Assembly (NCBI RefSeq): GCF_002243645.1
Contig: NZ_CP017704.1
Coordinates: 3,800,001 to 3,864,000, forward strand
DNA length: 64,000 nucleotides
Direction: 5' to 3'
DNA from: Peribacillus simplex NBRC 15720 = DSM 1321
GTDB lineage: Bacteria; Bacillota; Bacilli; Bacillales; DSM-1321
Below the pieces are notes generated by a model, which did no database searches, was not told where the DNA came from, and was given only the letters and a program-made list of their open reading frames with translations. Each line of letters begins with the position of its first letter. Within the stretch, counting starts at the first letter, position 1. The translations under genes were made by a program, and so were the position numbers. This document shows, in pieces, positions 1 through 8,202 of the stretch.

Positions 1-1
1 T

Positions 2-322
2 GCTTTTCCGGTATGGCTTGCCCCGGTGCAAGTACAGATCATCCCTGTCTCACAAGTTCATTTGAATTATTGTTTAAAGGTTCAAAAAGAACTGAAGAAT
101 CAAGGGATAAGAGTGAAAATTGATGATCGGAATGAAAAGCTGGGGTATAAAGTCAGGGAAGCACAGATGGGGAAAATCCCATATATGCTGGTCCTTGGAG
201 ATAAAGAAGAGATAGAAAATGAAGTGAATGTCCGGAAATACGGGGAACAAGAATTTGAAAATGTCGCAATAGAAACGTTCATCAAGAAAATGGTCCAGCA
301 AATAAAAGAACGCAGCATCTAA
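2..322 (+). CDS. thrS: Threonyl-tRNA synthetase, C-terminal end (partial)
   Basis: The frame is open from the left edge and reads AFPVWLAPVQ, then VQIIPVSQVH, the start of the class II anticodon-binding domain of threonyl-tRNA synthetase. The domain runs to the stop and ends in a lysine-rich helix. The enzyme charges tRNA-Thr in the cytoplasm; the catalytic and editing domains lie outside the window. Motifs seen include the IDDRNEKLGYKVREAQ stretch and the KIPYMLVLGDKE strand typical of the anticodon domain. Only about 106 residues are present. A strong terminator follows about 65 bases after the stop. Confidence 0.93.
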   Translation, partial: AFPVWLAPVQVQIIPVSQVHLNYCLKVQKELKNQGIRVKIDDRNEKLGYKVREAQMGKIPYMLVLGDKEEIENEVNVRKYGEQEFENVAIETFIKKMVQQIKERSI

Positions 323-342
323 TAAGATAGCAGCTTAATCCA

Positions 343-360
343 AACTCACGAGTAAATGCC
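343..360 (+). repeat. Single copy of the CACGAGTAAA short repeat
   Basis: AACTCACGAGTAAATGCC lies between thrS and its terminator. The same core, (A/C)(C/T)TCACGAGTAAA, is repeated about eight times at 54726-54880, so this is an isolated member of an interspersed family. Function unknown. Confidence 0.6.
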
Positions 361-386
361 CATTGAATTAGGTTTGGATAAAAAGA

Positions 387-416
387 GACAGCCGAATAAA
401 TCGGCTGTCCTTTTTT
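387..416 (+). terminator. Intrinsic terminator of thrS
   Basis: GACAGCCGA-ataaa-TCGGCTGTC is a perfect 9-bp stem followed by a run of T. Confidence 0.9.
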
Positions 417-483
417 ATCTACAAATCCATACCCAGCCAACACCAGGAATGAACTGCTGGAAACAGTTACCCCCCCGGGCAGG

Positions 484-720
484 TTAATCTAGGTATTGTA
501 ATCCAACTATATCAGTATGATGAACCTCATTTGGAATGCAACCTTCGAGTATTTGTACCATACCAGTAGCATTATTTATCCCCATTAAAATAAAGGTGTG
601 CTGGGTGTTACCCCAAAAACCTCTGAAACAATGACCTTGTCGGCCTGCGTTTAAAAGGCTCTGAATAGTGGCTACTGGAACCAGTGTTTGTACTGGCAGT
701 CTGTCATCATAATAAGGCAA
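484..720 (-). CDS. Hypothetical tyrosine-rich protein, start uncertain
   Basis: I do not recognise the family. From a TTG at 720 the frame gives 78 residues with the segment PVATIQSLLNAGRQGHC and a compact C-terminal half that looks like real coding sequence. The same frame stays open upstream to about 805 and reads a run of Tyr, Asn, Pro and Asp (GYYSYNVPYYTDPYYYDNPY), like the tyrosine-rich head of some spore-coat or surface proteins. No ATG, GTG or TTG with a ribosome-binding site starts that extension. An ATG lies just out of frame near 794, so a one-base shift may have broken the normal start. Either the TTG is used or this is a gene that lost its start. It follows the LysE-type gene on the same strand. 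Confidence 0.45.
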   Translation of the reverse strand: MPYYDDRLPVQTLVPVATIQSLLNAGRQGHCFRGFWGNTQHTFILMGINNATGMVQILEGCIPNEVHHTDIVGLQYLD

Positions 721-806
721 ATTAGCATAAGGATTATCGTAATAATATGGATCCGTATAATATGGAACATTATAAGAGTAATAACCGTATACATTACTTA
801 AACTTA

Positions 807-1433
807 TTATGTAAATAAAACCTTGGCTGCTTGGATGGCAAAGTAAATGCCAATCCCTATAAGGGATATACCCGAAATGATCGAGATGCCCATTAGAATT
901 GGTTTGGATAATAAGCGTCTGAAAGTGCTGGCGATGATGGCCATTGCGAAATCCCAGATTAAGAGGCCGATAAGGATTCCTGAACTGTATAAAAGTAAAT
1001 GATCCATATCATATTTTGAAGCGGAGTTTGCGAGAATGGATCCATAAATCCCCAGCCAAAACAAAATGGATAAAGGATTCGAAAGGGACATGATGAATCC
1101 AGTCAGGAATGAAGAAAAAAGGGAATCTTTCGCATTTCGTGCATTCACTTCAATCTTACCTGCACTAAGCAGACTTTCGATTCCGGTATAGGTCAGGACG
1201 AAAAATCCAAAAAGCCATAAAAATGTCTTCATGAAGGAGTTGTCCAAAAAGTGGACGACACCGAAAAAGACGAGGGCTATAAAAACGAAATCCGCTAAAA
1301 TGGCACCCCAGCCAAAAATCCAGGCATGCCAAAAACCCTTTTTGATTCCTTTGTCCAATTGAGCAGCGTTTATGGGACCGATAGGAGCCGCTAATGATAA
1401 GCCTAATAATACATAGCTGAAAAAAACACCCAA
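807..1433 (-). CDS. LysE/RhtB-family amino acid exporter
   Basis: 208 residues, almost all in six predicted hydrophobic segments, the usual size and layout of LysE-family exporters. The N terminus LGLSLAAPIGPINAAQLDKG carries the family signature with its glycine-proline turn (PIGP). The protein would sit in the cytoplasmic membrane and export an amino acid or similar metabolite; the substrate cannot be read from the sequence. The start is a TTG at 1433 placed about five bases after AGGTGA; the nearby ATG is out of frame. It is transcribed alone, with the tyrosine-rich frame following it. Confidence 0.85.
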   Translation of the reverse strand: MGVFFSYVLLGLSLAAPIGPINAAQLDKGIKKGFWHAWIFGWGAILADFVFIALVFFGVVHFLDNSFMKTFLWLFGFFVLTYTGIESLLSAGKIEVNARNAKDSLFSSFLTGFIMSLSNPLSILFWLGIYGSILANSASKYDMDHLLLYSSGILIGLLIWDFAMAIIASTFRRLLSKPILMGISIISGISLIGIGIYFAIQAAKVLFT

Positions 1434-1890
1434 ATCATCACCTCATCATTTGATACATCTTCGCTTATTTGAATGTATTCAAACAATGGGACTTGTACCA
1501 CCTTTTTAGTCCTTTTTTGAGTGGATATGGTGAATCATGGTCCGGTTTGCTTTATGGATGTACTTGGCCGTGACCTGGAACCTGGATGTTTTTGTAACCA
1601 CACAGAAAAGTCCTTCATCATGTAATTTAGTCAAATGGAAAGACGTCAGTTTTAATGAATGCGCTATAAAACTCCAGGGGAATCGGAGGATAATTATGCC
1701 TGAATTATCGATACAGAATAAATACAATACAATTGATATCATGCATACTGATATTGCAATGAAATTAAGGATCATTTTGAAGAAATACTTTCAAATGCGT
1801 TAAACCTTATTAAGTATCAGCATCTATCGTTTTAAATGAAGGTAATGTTATTTAAATGGTGTGGAGCGGATTTTTACCTTCTAAAGTTTA
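1434..1890. other. Gene-poor stretch, two opposed open frames, neither assigned
   Basis: Two antiparallel open frames of about 88 codons overlap here (1537-1803 on + and 1506-1775 on -). Neither has a recognisable domain, and only the + frame has a weak ribosome-binding site (GGTGA). The C terminus of the minus frame is rich in His, Lys and Ser. I cannot decide which, if either, is a gene. Nothing else is supported before the repeat at 1891. Confidence 0.4.
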
Positions 1891-2099
1891 AAGGTACGAG
1901 ACTCTTGCGGGAAAAGCGTATCCAAGGAAGACCCTGCAGACGCAAAGAGCGCCTAGGGCGGACCATCCGCGGAAAGCGAGTGCTTGGAGGCAACGGTTCG
2001 AATTTTACAAACCCTCAAAAACATTGTTGGCAAAATGAATTATTATCGAGTTTGTCTACAGTCTGACCCATTCTTAAAATAGAATGGGTTTTTTCGTTT
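1891..2099 (+). repeat. Interspersed structured repeat, copy 1, with built-in terminator
   Basis: The left part begins GGTACGAGACTCTTGCGGG, continues through GCGGAAAGCGAGTGC, and passes an AATTTTACAAACCCTCAA block. It ends with GTTTGTCTACAGTCTGACCC, whose last bases begin the hairpin ACCCATTCTtaaaatAGAATGGGT followed by a T run. The same blocks in the same order occur at 40371-40588 (minus strand) and, more degraded, at 40711-40913. GC-rich short inverted segments suggest RNA structure. No credible protein frame. Confidence 0.75.
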
Positions 2100-2265
2100 T
2101 AATGGACATAAGGGGTAATTTTGGGTAAAGCGCTACTGAATAAATCTTTCTGCGCTATAACATAATAATTTAAGACATCTAAAAAATGATGCAAAACATT
2201 TTCGTTTCACAAATGGTTACCTTTTATGCAATTATTTGCTTTTATAATGGATGAGGAGTGTAAGT

Positions 2266-3498
2266 ATGGAAGGTCATGAGAAGCAAAATAATAATGTAAG
2301 CGTGTGGTGCCTGATCAGTATGGCATCGATTCCATTGGTGATGACACTTGGAAATTCAATGCTTATTCCGGTTTTGCCCATTTTTGAGGAAAAGGTGGGG
2401 ATATCTTCATTTCAATCCAGCATGGTGATAACAAGCTATTCCGTTGCATCAATTTTTTTAATTCCTATAGCTGGCTATTTATCAGATCGATTTGGAAGGA
2501 AAATGGTGATCCTGCCAAGCCTGATCCTAGCCCTTATTGGTGGCTTGGTCGCTGGTTATGCATCATGGAAAATGGAAAATCCCTATACATGGATCATCAT
2601 TGGGAGGGTATTGCAGGGGATTGGGGCGTCTGGGGCCTCGCCGATCATTTTGCCTCTGGTGGGGGATCTATACAAGGATGATGATGAAAAAACGAGTTCT
2701 TGTTTGGGTATCATAGAAACCTCGAATACATTTGGGAAAGTACTAAGTCCAATATTGGGTTCCCTGTTTGCTGCATTTATCTGGTTTTTACCATTCTTCT
2801 CAATTTCATTCTTCAGTTTAATATCTATTGTCTTGGTCTTTTTCTTTATAAAGGTACCAAAGGAGAAAGATGATCCGAAGAAATTCAAAGAATTCTGGCA
2901 TGATACGAAAAAAATATTCAAGCAGGAAGGAAAATGGTTATATACAGTTTTCCTGATTGGTGTATTTGTCATGCTGGTTTTGTTCGGTGTTCTTTTCTTT
3001 TTGTCTGACAATCTTGAAAAAATCCATGATTTGCATGGAGTCAAAAAAGGTTTAGTGATAGCGATTCCGCTATTTTTTCTTTGTGTGTCTTCTTATGTTG
3101 CAGGGAAAAAAATCAAGGGTGAATTACCAATCATGAAAAAGATCATCATGATCAGTATAGCTGTCCTTTCAATCAGCCTTGTATTTGTCGGTTTTACAAA
3201 AAACAAAGTTTTCCTTTTATTACTCGTAACGAGTTTGGTGGGCATAGCAATTGGTGCGTTATTGCCGACACTCGACGCAATCATCACTCAAAATATAAAA
3301 AAGGAACAGCGGGGGACGATTACCTCCTTCTACATGTCATCAAGGTTCATCGGAGTTGCAGCAGGCCCCCCGGTCATGTCCCTGGTCATGAAAAATCATA
3401 TCAATATGAGCTATATCATTTCAGGAATCATTGGCATAGGCATCGTTTTGATCGTTTTGAAATTCATAAGTTCAGACAAAAAAGAAGCTGCTGCCTAA
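2266..3498 (+). CDS. MFS drug:H+ antiporter-like transporter
   Basis: 410 residues in about twelve hydrophobic segments, the size of DHA1-type major facilitator exporters. Motif A appears as GYLSDRFGRKMV after TM2, and a motif C-like glycine/proline pattern appears in TM5. A charged cytoplasmic loop (KVPKEKDDPKKFKEFWHD) separates the two halves. The start ATG at 2266 sits seven bases after GAGGAG; an upstream ATG at 2251 lies on or before that site and is less likely. It would export small hydrophobic or cationic compounds from the cytoplasmic membrane. Substrate not inferable. Transcribed alone. Confidence 0.85.
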   Translation: MEGHEKQNNNVSVWCLISMASIPLVMTLGNSMLIPVLPIFEEKVGISSFQSSMVITSYSVASIFLIPIAGYLSDRFGRKMVILPSLILALIGGLVAGYASWKMENPYTWIIIGRVLQGIGASGASPIILPLVGDLYKDDDEKTSSCLGIIETSNTFGKVLSPILGSLFAAFIWFLPFFSISFFSLISIVLVFFFIKVPKEKDDPKKFKEFWHDTKKIFKQEGKWLYTVFLIGVFVMLVLFGVLFFLSDNLEKIHDLHGVKKGLVIAIPLFFLCVSSYVAGKKIKGELPIMKKIIMISIAVLSISLVFVGFTKNKVFLLLLVTSLVGIAIGALLPTLDAIITQNIKKEQRGTITSFYMSSRFIGVAAGPPVMSLVMKNHINMSYIISGIIGIGIVLIVLKFISSDKKEAAA

Positions 3499-3823
3499 CG
3501 TAGGCTTCAATAGAAATTCTCCGAAAAGGCCGGGCTTTCCACGGCTTTTTTGTTTGTAACTCGCAAATTTTTTAGCATGTCTGGATCGTTGGAGCAGGGT
3601 CGATGATCGCAGATGGCCATTTCAATTATCTGGGTTTACACTGATCGGCTTTGGGGTTGATTTTGCTTATCAAGGCATTTCTGCCATCGTATCATAATGC
3701 TTACGTACATTACATATCACTTCAATTCTAATTTGATATTTGATTGATCATTTGGAAAACTTCTTCCTTGAATAATTCATTGTGGCCTTATCAACACTAT
3801 GAATGATGGAAGGGGGGAACGTT
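3499..3823. other. Intergenic stretch with terminator-like hairpin and a possible decayed frame
   Basis: A GCCG...CGGC hairpin with a T run (about 3523-3552) ends the MFS gene. After it, about 3575-3695, two neighbouring frames read VWIVGAGSMIADGHFNYLGL and then TLIGFGVDFAYQGISAIVS. These join into a membrane-protein-like segment only if one base is shifted. It may be a remnant of a small membrane protein; no start or ribosome-binding site is visible. Confidence 0.35.
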
Positions 3824-5242
3824 ATGACAACAAAAGCCAATTGCAGTTCAGCGAAGGGAAAGGCCGTTCAAGATTCCAATGCAACAGGTGAACAACAAGG
3901 CGATATGAATTGGTGGCAGCTATCATTGGTCGGTGTAGGCTGTACGATCGGTACAGGGTATTTCCTTGGATCAACCATAGGGATTAAAACGACGGGGCCA
4001 TCTATTGTATTTTCATTTGTATTGGCTGCACTAGGTACTTACATCGTTTATAATCTGCTTGCTAAGATGACGGCTGCCGATCCTCAAGAGGGGTCTTTTT
4101 GTTATTATGCCAATAAAGCATTTGGACGATGGGCTGGCTTTAGCTGTGGCTGGAATTATTGGTCCTCCAATATATTGATCATGGGAAGTCAGTTAACTGC
4201 GCTTTCACTGTTATCGCAATTTTGGTTCCCAAAAGTACCGCTGTGGCTATTTGCATCCGGTTTTGCAATTGTTTCAATCGTGGTGGTATTGCTGGGAACA
4301 AAAGGGTTCGACAGAGTGGAAAACATCCTTGCGGTAATTAAGACAGCAGCGATCGTAATGTTTATCATTATTGCAATATGTGCCGTTTTCGGCTGGTTTG
4401 GTCTTGATGGAGGGAAACCGCCCTCATTTCCGAATACGTACTATGAATTATTCCCAAAAGGGCTAAAAGGGTTTTGGACATCCCTTATCTATGCTTTTTA
4501 TGCGTTTGGCGGCATTGAGGTCATTGGACTGATGGCGATGCAGCTTAAAAAGAAAGAAGATGCGCCAAAAGCAGGGACAATTATGCTCTTGGTTCTTACC
4601 ATCATATATGTCGTTTCATTGGGGTTAGCCGTAACCATGATTTCGTTAGGGGCATTCAGTGAAAAAGAAAGCCCATTCGTTTCGGCATTGGACAGTTATC
4701 ATCTGACATTTTTCCCGCACGTTTTTAATGGTGCGATCATCATTGCCGGTTTCTCGACGATGACCGCTTCACTATTTGGTGTAACCAATCTATTGGTGAC
4801 GCTCTCCAATGATGGGAATGCACCGGCATTATTCATGCAAAAGATCAAGAAATTCAAGGACCTTCCACTGCCCTCACTGGGTCTTGGAGCCTTAGGACTT
4901 TTAGGATCGATCATCACTGCCTTGCTCCTGCCAGGCAAGATTTATGAATACATTACAACATCTGCTGGTATATTACTTTTGTATAACTGGGCATTCATCA
5001 TTCTTTCTTCATTCAAAATCTTGGAAAATAAGATTTGGAGTAAGATTACGGCCGTTTTCGGACTTCTTTTAATTTTAGCCGCCGTAAGTGGCACCCTGCT
5101 TGAAAAAGAAATGCGACCAGGGTTCTTCATCAGCCTTTTATTTATCGTGATCATCTGTCTTGCCGCCGTTTTCATGAAGTTCAAGGTTTGGAATAAGAAC
5201 AAGGCGATGGCCGCAAAAGCCAGTAAATCAGAACTTGATTGA
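3824..5242 (+). CDS. APC-family amino acid permease
   Basis: 472 residues with about twelve hydrophobic segments. TM1 holds the APC substrate-binding signature GCTIGTGYFLGS, and the NWWQLSLVGVG lead-in is typical of the YdgF/YbxG/GABA-permease branch. It would import an amino acid with H+ across the cytoplasmic membrane. The start chosen is ATG 3824, six bases after AGGGGGGA; an in-frame ATG at 3803 precedes that site. The first 30 residues are hydrophilic and variable. A strong bidirectional terminator lies just after the stop. Substrate not inferable. Confidence 0.87.
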   Translation: MTTKANCSSAKGKAVQDSNATGEQQGDMNWWQLSLVGVGCTIGTGYFLGSTIGIKTTGPSIVFSFVLAALGTYIVYNLLAKMTAADPQEGSFCYYANKAFGRWAGFSCGWNYWSSNILIMGSQLTALSLLSQFWFPKVPLWLFASGFAIVSIVVVLLGTKGFDRVENILAVIKTAAIVMFIIIAICAVFGWFGLDGGKPPSFPNTYYELFPKGLKGFWTSLIYAFYAFGGIEVIGLMAMQLKKKEDAPKAGTIMLLVLTIIYVVSLGLAVTMISLGAFSEKESPFVSALDSYHLTFFPHVFNGAIIIAGFSTMTASLFGVTNLLVTLSNDGNAPALFMQKIKKFKDLPLPSLGLGALGLLGSIITALLLPGKIYEYITTSAGILLLYNWAFIILSSFKILENKIWSKITAVFGLLLILAAVSGTLLEKEMRPGFFISLLFIVIICLAAVFMKFKVWNKNKAMAAKASKSELD

Positions 5243-5248
5243 AAAAAA

Positions 5249-5274
5249 GAACTCGACTATACGAAGTCGAGTTC
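5249..5274. terminator. Bidirectional terminator between permease and RNase J gene
   Basis: GAACTCGAC-tatacgaa-GTCGAGTTC, a perfect 9-bp stem flanked by A-rich and T-rich sequence. It serves the converging genes on both sides. Confidence 0.85.
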
Positions 5275-5287
5275 CTTTCGATTGGCG

Positions 5288-6961
5288 CTAAATTTCAATG
5301 ATTATCGGAAGGATCATTGGCTTTTTCTTTGTTTGATTAAAGAGATATTGCCCTAGTTCCTTCTTTATGGTTTGTTTGATGATGTTCCAGCGGTATATTT
5401 TTTCACTTTGTAAGTCGTTGACCGTTTTCGTGACAAGACGATTAACATGTCTAAGGAGGTCCTCTGAATTTTGAACATATACAAATCCACGGGAAATGGT
5501 ATCGGGTCCTGATACTATTTTTCTTTCCGTCTTGCTTATTGTTATGACGATTACGAGCATTCCATCTTCGGAAAGCTGCTTCCGGTCCCGCAGTACGATT
5601 TCTCCAACATCACCAACGCCCACACCGTCAACAAAGGTATTGCCGGCAGCGACCTTTCTCGTTTGACGGGCAACGGAGTTTTCAATATCCACCACATCGC
5701 CATTATTGATGATGAAAGTATGGTCCTTCTCCACCCCGACAGACTCAGCTAGTAATCGATGCTGGTGCAACATCCGATACTCACCGTGAATGGGTATGAA
5801 ATACTTAGGTTTCATCAGGGTAAGCATGAGTTTTAACTCTTCCTGATAGGCATGTCCGGAAACATGCATGCCTGTCACTGTCCCAGAACCGTAAATGACT
5901 TTGGCACCCAGTTGAAACAGGTTGTCGATGATACGTGAAACATCCCGTTCATTTCCGGGTATAGGAGTGGAGGCAAGAATCACTGTATCATCAGGCAATA
6001 TGCTCATATCCCGATAATTCGAACTGGAGAGGCGTGAAAGGGCAGCAAACGGCTCTCCTTGACTGCCTGTACATAAAACCGCGACCCTTTCAGGAGCATA
6101 ATTATCCACTTCTTGTGGTTGGATAAGCATCCCATCAGGAACGTCGAGGTAGCCGCGTTCAATGGCAACGGTTACGACGTTCACCATGCTTCGTCCAATC
6201 AGGGCGAGTTTCCGGTTTGTCTTCTGTGCAGCGTTCACAACTTGTTGAACGCGATTGACATTTGAAGCGAAGGTCGAAAGAATGACTTTCTGTTTTGCCT
6301 GCATGAAGGCCTCTTCAATATGGCTGCCAACCAGATGCTCCGAGGGACTTGAGCCGGGACGTTCTGCGTTCGTGCTTTCAGATAATAGTACCAAGACACC
6401 TTCACTCCCGATTTTGGCCATTTTATGAATGTCGGGAAATTGATCATTCATGGGAGTCAAGTCAAACTTAAAGTCCCCTGTATGAACGACCGTGCCTTCT
6501 GGCGTATGCATGGTGACTCCAAGGCAATCGGGTATACTATGGTTCGTTTTGAAAAAGTCCAGAACTATCTCCCCAAATTCCAACCTTGAATCCGAATCGA
6601 TTTGGATTAATTCCGTATCACCTAAAAGGTTATGCTCTTTTAACTTCAATTCAATCAAACCAAGTGTTAAACGTGTGGCATAAATGGGCACATTCAATTT
6701 TTTTAAGAAATAAGGGATACCGCCAATATGATCTTCATGCCCATGAGTCACAATCAAAGCGCGGATCTTCTCCTTATTCTCCTGAAGAAAGGAAATATCA
6801 GGAATGATCAAATCGACTCCTAATAAACTTTCATCAGGAAACTTTGCACCACAATCAATAATGACGATATCTTTAGAATATTGAACTACATACATGTTTT
6901 TACCGATTTCATTCACTCCGCCCAGAGCCAGTATGGACAAAGCATTCTCTTTCACACTCAA
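5288..6961 (-). CDS. RNase J-family ribonuclease (paralogue)
   Basis: 557 residues, the length of RnjA and RnjB. The metallo-beta-lactamase core holds HGHEDH at residues 73-78 and HTGDFKFD further on. The beta-CASP part carries STFASNVNRVQQ, STPIPGNE and HVSGHAYQEELKLMLTLMKP, and a C-terminal domain follows. These are the parts of an RNase J, a 5'-3' exonuclease and endonuclease that processes mRNA and rRNA in the cytoplasm. The sequence resembles RnjA and RnjB but does not match either from memory. It stands alone next to a permease and a TetR gene, so an accessory third RNase J is possible. The start is the ATG at 6961. Confidence 0.9.
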   Translation of the reverse strand: MSVKENALSILALGGVNEIGKNMYVVQYSKDIVIIDCGAKFPDESLLGVDLIIPDISFLQENKEKIRALIVTHGHEDHIGGIPYFLKKLNVPIYATRLTLGLIELKLKEHNLLGDTELIQIDSDSRLEFGEIVLDFFKTNHSIPDCLGVTMHTPEGTVVHTGDFKFDLTPMNDQFPDIHKMAKIGSEGVLVLLSESTNAERPGSSPSEHLVGSHIEEAFMQAKQKVILSTFASNVNRVQQVVNAAQKTNRKLALIGRSMVNVVTVAIERGYLDVPDGMLIQPQEVDNYAPERVAVLCTGSQGEPFAALSRLSSSNYRDMSILPDDTVILASTPIPGNERDVSRIIDNLFQLGAKVIYGSGTVTGMHVSGHAYQEELKLMLTLMKPKYFIPIHGEYRMLHQHRLLAESVGVEKDHTFIINNGDVVDIENSVARQTRKVAAGNTFVDGVGVGDVGEIVLRDRKQLSEDGMLVIVITISKTERKIVSGPDTISRGFVYVQNSEDLLRHVNRLVTKTVNDLQSEKIYRWNIIKQTIKKELGQYLFNQTKKKPMILPIIIEI

Positions 6962-7061
6962 GTAGATAGACCTCCCTTTATGATGATAAGGATAGTGTTT
7001 CCTAGGTCCCTTTTATAAAACCAACTCTTTTTTAAAATCAGGGCATTTCCAAAAAGCCATA

Positions 7062-7089
7062 AAAAAACACCTACCGTTTTTGGTAGGTG
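7062..7089 (-). terminator. Terminator of the TetR gene
   Basis: CACCTACC-gtttt-t-GGTAGGTG hairpin, followed on the minus strand by a run of T. It lies 16 bases after the TetR stop. Confidence 0.85.
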
Positions 7090-7105
7090 CGTGTATCTTC
7101 ACTAT

Positions 7106-8002
7106 TCATCGGCTCAAGCAAGAATTGATGCTTTCTTCAAAAGTCTCAATGTAAGCTTGGACCTGTGATGCATATCCAGTCTTCAAAGTGAGCAGCAAAC
7201 TTTCTATCAAGAATTTTCGCGGCTTGTCGGACTGCATCAGCTCATCTTGGATAAAGTCGATTAATTCAATGGCTCTTGTTCGATTTTCATCGCAAGGCAA
7301 AGCTTTGTTTATCGCTTTTTTCAATTCAGTGGTGGATTGAAGCAAATCATTATGGCAAGGATCAAGGTGGTTTGTAAAGTTTGGGAACCACGTATCCATT
7401 AATTCCGGATCAATGATCTGTTCCCCGCTTTCAGCCACTTCATTGACTAAGCGGACAATGCGGTTCATGCAATAGCGGATAATTTGTATGTCCGGTGTAC
7501 CGGTGGGATTGGCACGATAGCTAAAATGATTCATGTGGGTCATCATCGAATGAAAGATAATGACGCTATCTAAAAGATAGGGTTTTTTGCTTTCACCGAA
7601 TATATCGATAAAACGATTATACATCCAGCGTAAGCTCAACAATAGCGTGTTATTGATGAATTGTTTTAATTCTTCATCGTTGGAAACACGGACTTCTTCG
7701 ATCAGGATAAGCAATTTGCTTTGCTTGTTCACCATCATCTGCAGTTCGAGCTGCTGGATGAAAATATCAATATCGGCGGAATCTTGACCAATCAACAGTT
7801 TTTCCCGGTCATGGCGAATCTTTGTATAGAAGGAACGGAAAATGGCTATAAATAATTCACCCTTCGAAGGGAAATAATTATAAAATGTACCTTTTGATAT
7901 ACCGCTGCCATCTAAAATGTCCTGTATGGACGTAGCTTGGTAGCCCTTGTCAATAAACAGCTTATGAGCCGTATCGATAACATTCTGCCTTCGATTATTC
8001 AT
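7106..8002 (-). CDS. TetR-family regulator, probable repressor of the adjacent exporter
   Basis: 298 residues, long for TetR. The N-terminal helix-turn-helix reads TAHKLFIDKGYQATSIQDIL, then GISKGTFYNYFPSKGELF, the classic TetR DNA-binding domain. The remaining 240 residues would form the ligand-binding and dimer domain. It is divergent from the DHA2 exporter at 8203, the usual arrangement for a drug-responsive repressor and its pump. The start is the second of two adjacent ATGs, which has the better spacing from AAGGTGA. Two inverted repeats in the divergent region are candidate binding sites. Effector unknown. Confidence 0.87.
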   Translation of the reverse strand: MNNRRQNVIDTAHKLFIDKGYQATSIQDILDGSGISKGTFYNYFPSKGELFIAIFRSFYTKIRHDREKLLIGQDSADIDIFIQQLELQMMVNKQSKLLILIEEVRVSNDEELKQFINNTLLLSLRWMYNRFIDIFGESKKPYLLDSVIIFHSMMTHMNHFSYRANPTGTPDIQIIRYCMNRIVRLVNEVAESGEQIIDPELMDTWFPNFTNHLDPCHNDLLQSTTELKKAINKALPCDENRTRAIELIDFIQDELMQSDKPRKFLIESLLLTLKTGYASQVQAYIETFEESINSCLSR

Positions 8003-8020
8003 CATATCACCTTATTTTCA

Positions 8021-8037
8021 TTATACTGCTTGTATAA
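8021..8037. promoter_or_regulatory. Candidate TetR operator (regulator side)
   Basis: TTATAC-tgctt-GTATAA is a perfect 6-5-6 inverted repeat 19 bases upstream of the regulator start, well placed for autorepression. Confidence 0.45.
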
Positions 8038-8117
8038 ATGTAATCGTACTCTATTTTTCATCACAGCACAAACCCTTATTTAAACCAGTAAATTTTTATT
8101 GCAAAAAATGAACTGGG

Positions 8118-8152
8118 GGTATATTATTGATTTTGTGAGTTTGGAATATACC
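8118..8152. promoter_or_regulatory. Candidate TetR operator (exporter side)
   Basis: GGTATATT and AATATACC form a perfect 8-bp inverted repeat with 19 bases between the arms, ending about 50 bases before the exporter start. It shares the GTATA core with the site at 8021. Confidence 0.45.
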
Positions 8153-8202
8153 ACTCGTCTAATTAAATGAACCAATAGTTTGAATGGAGGAATAGATAAA
8201 AA

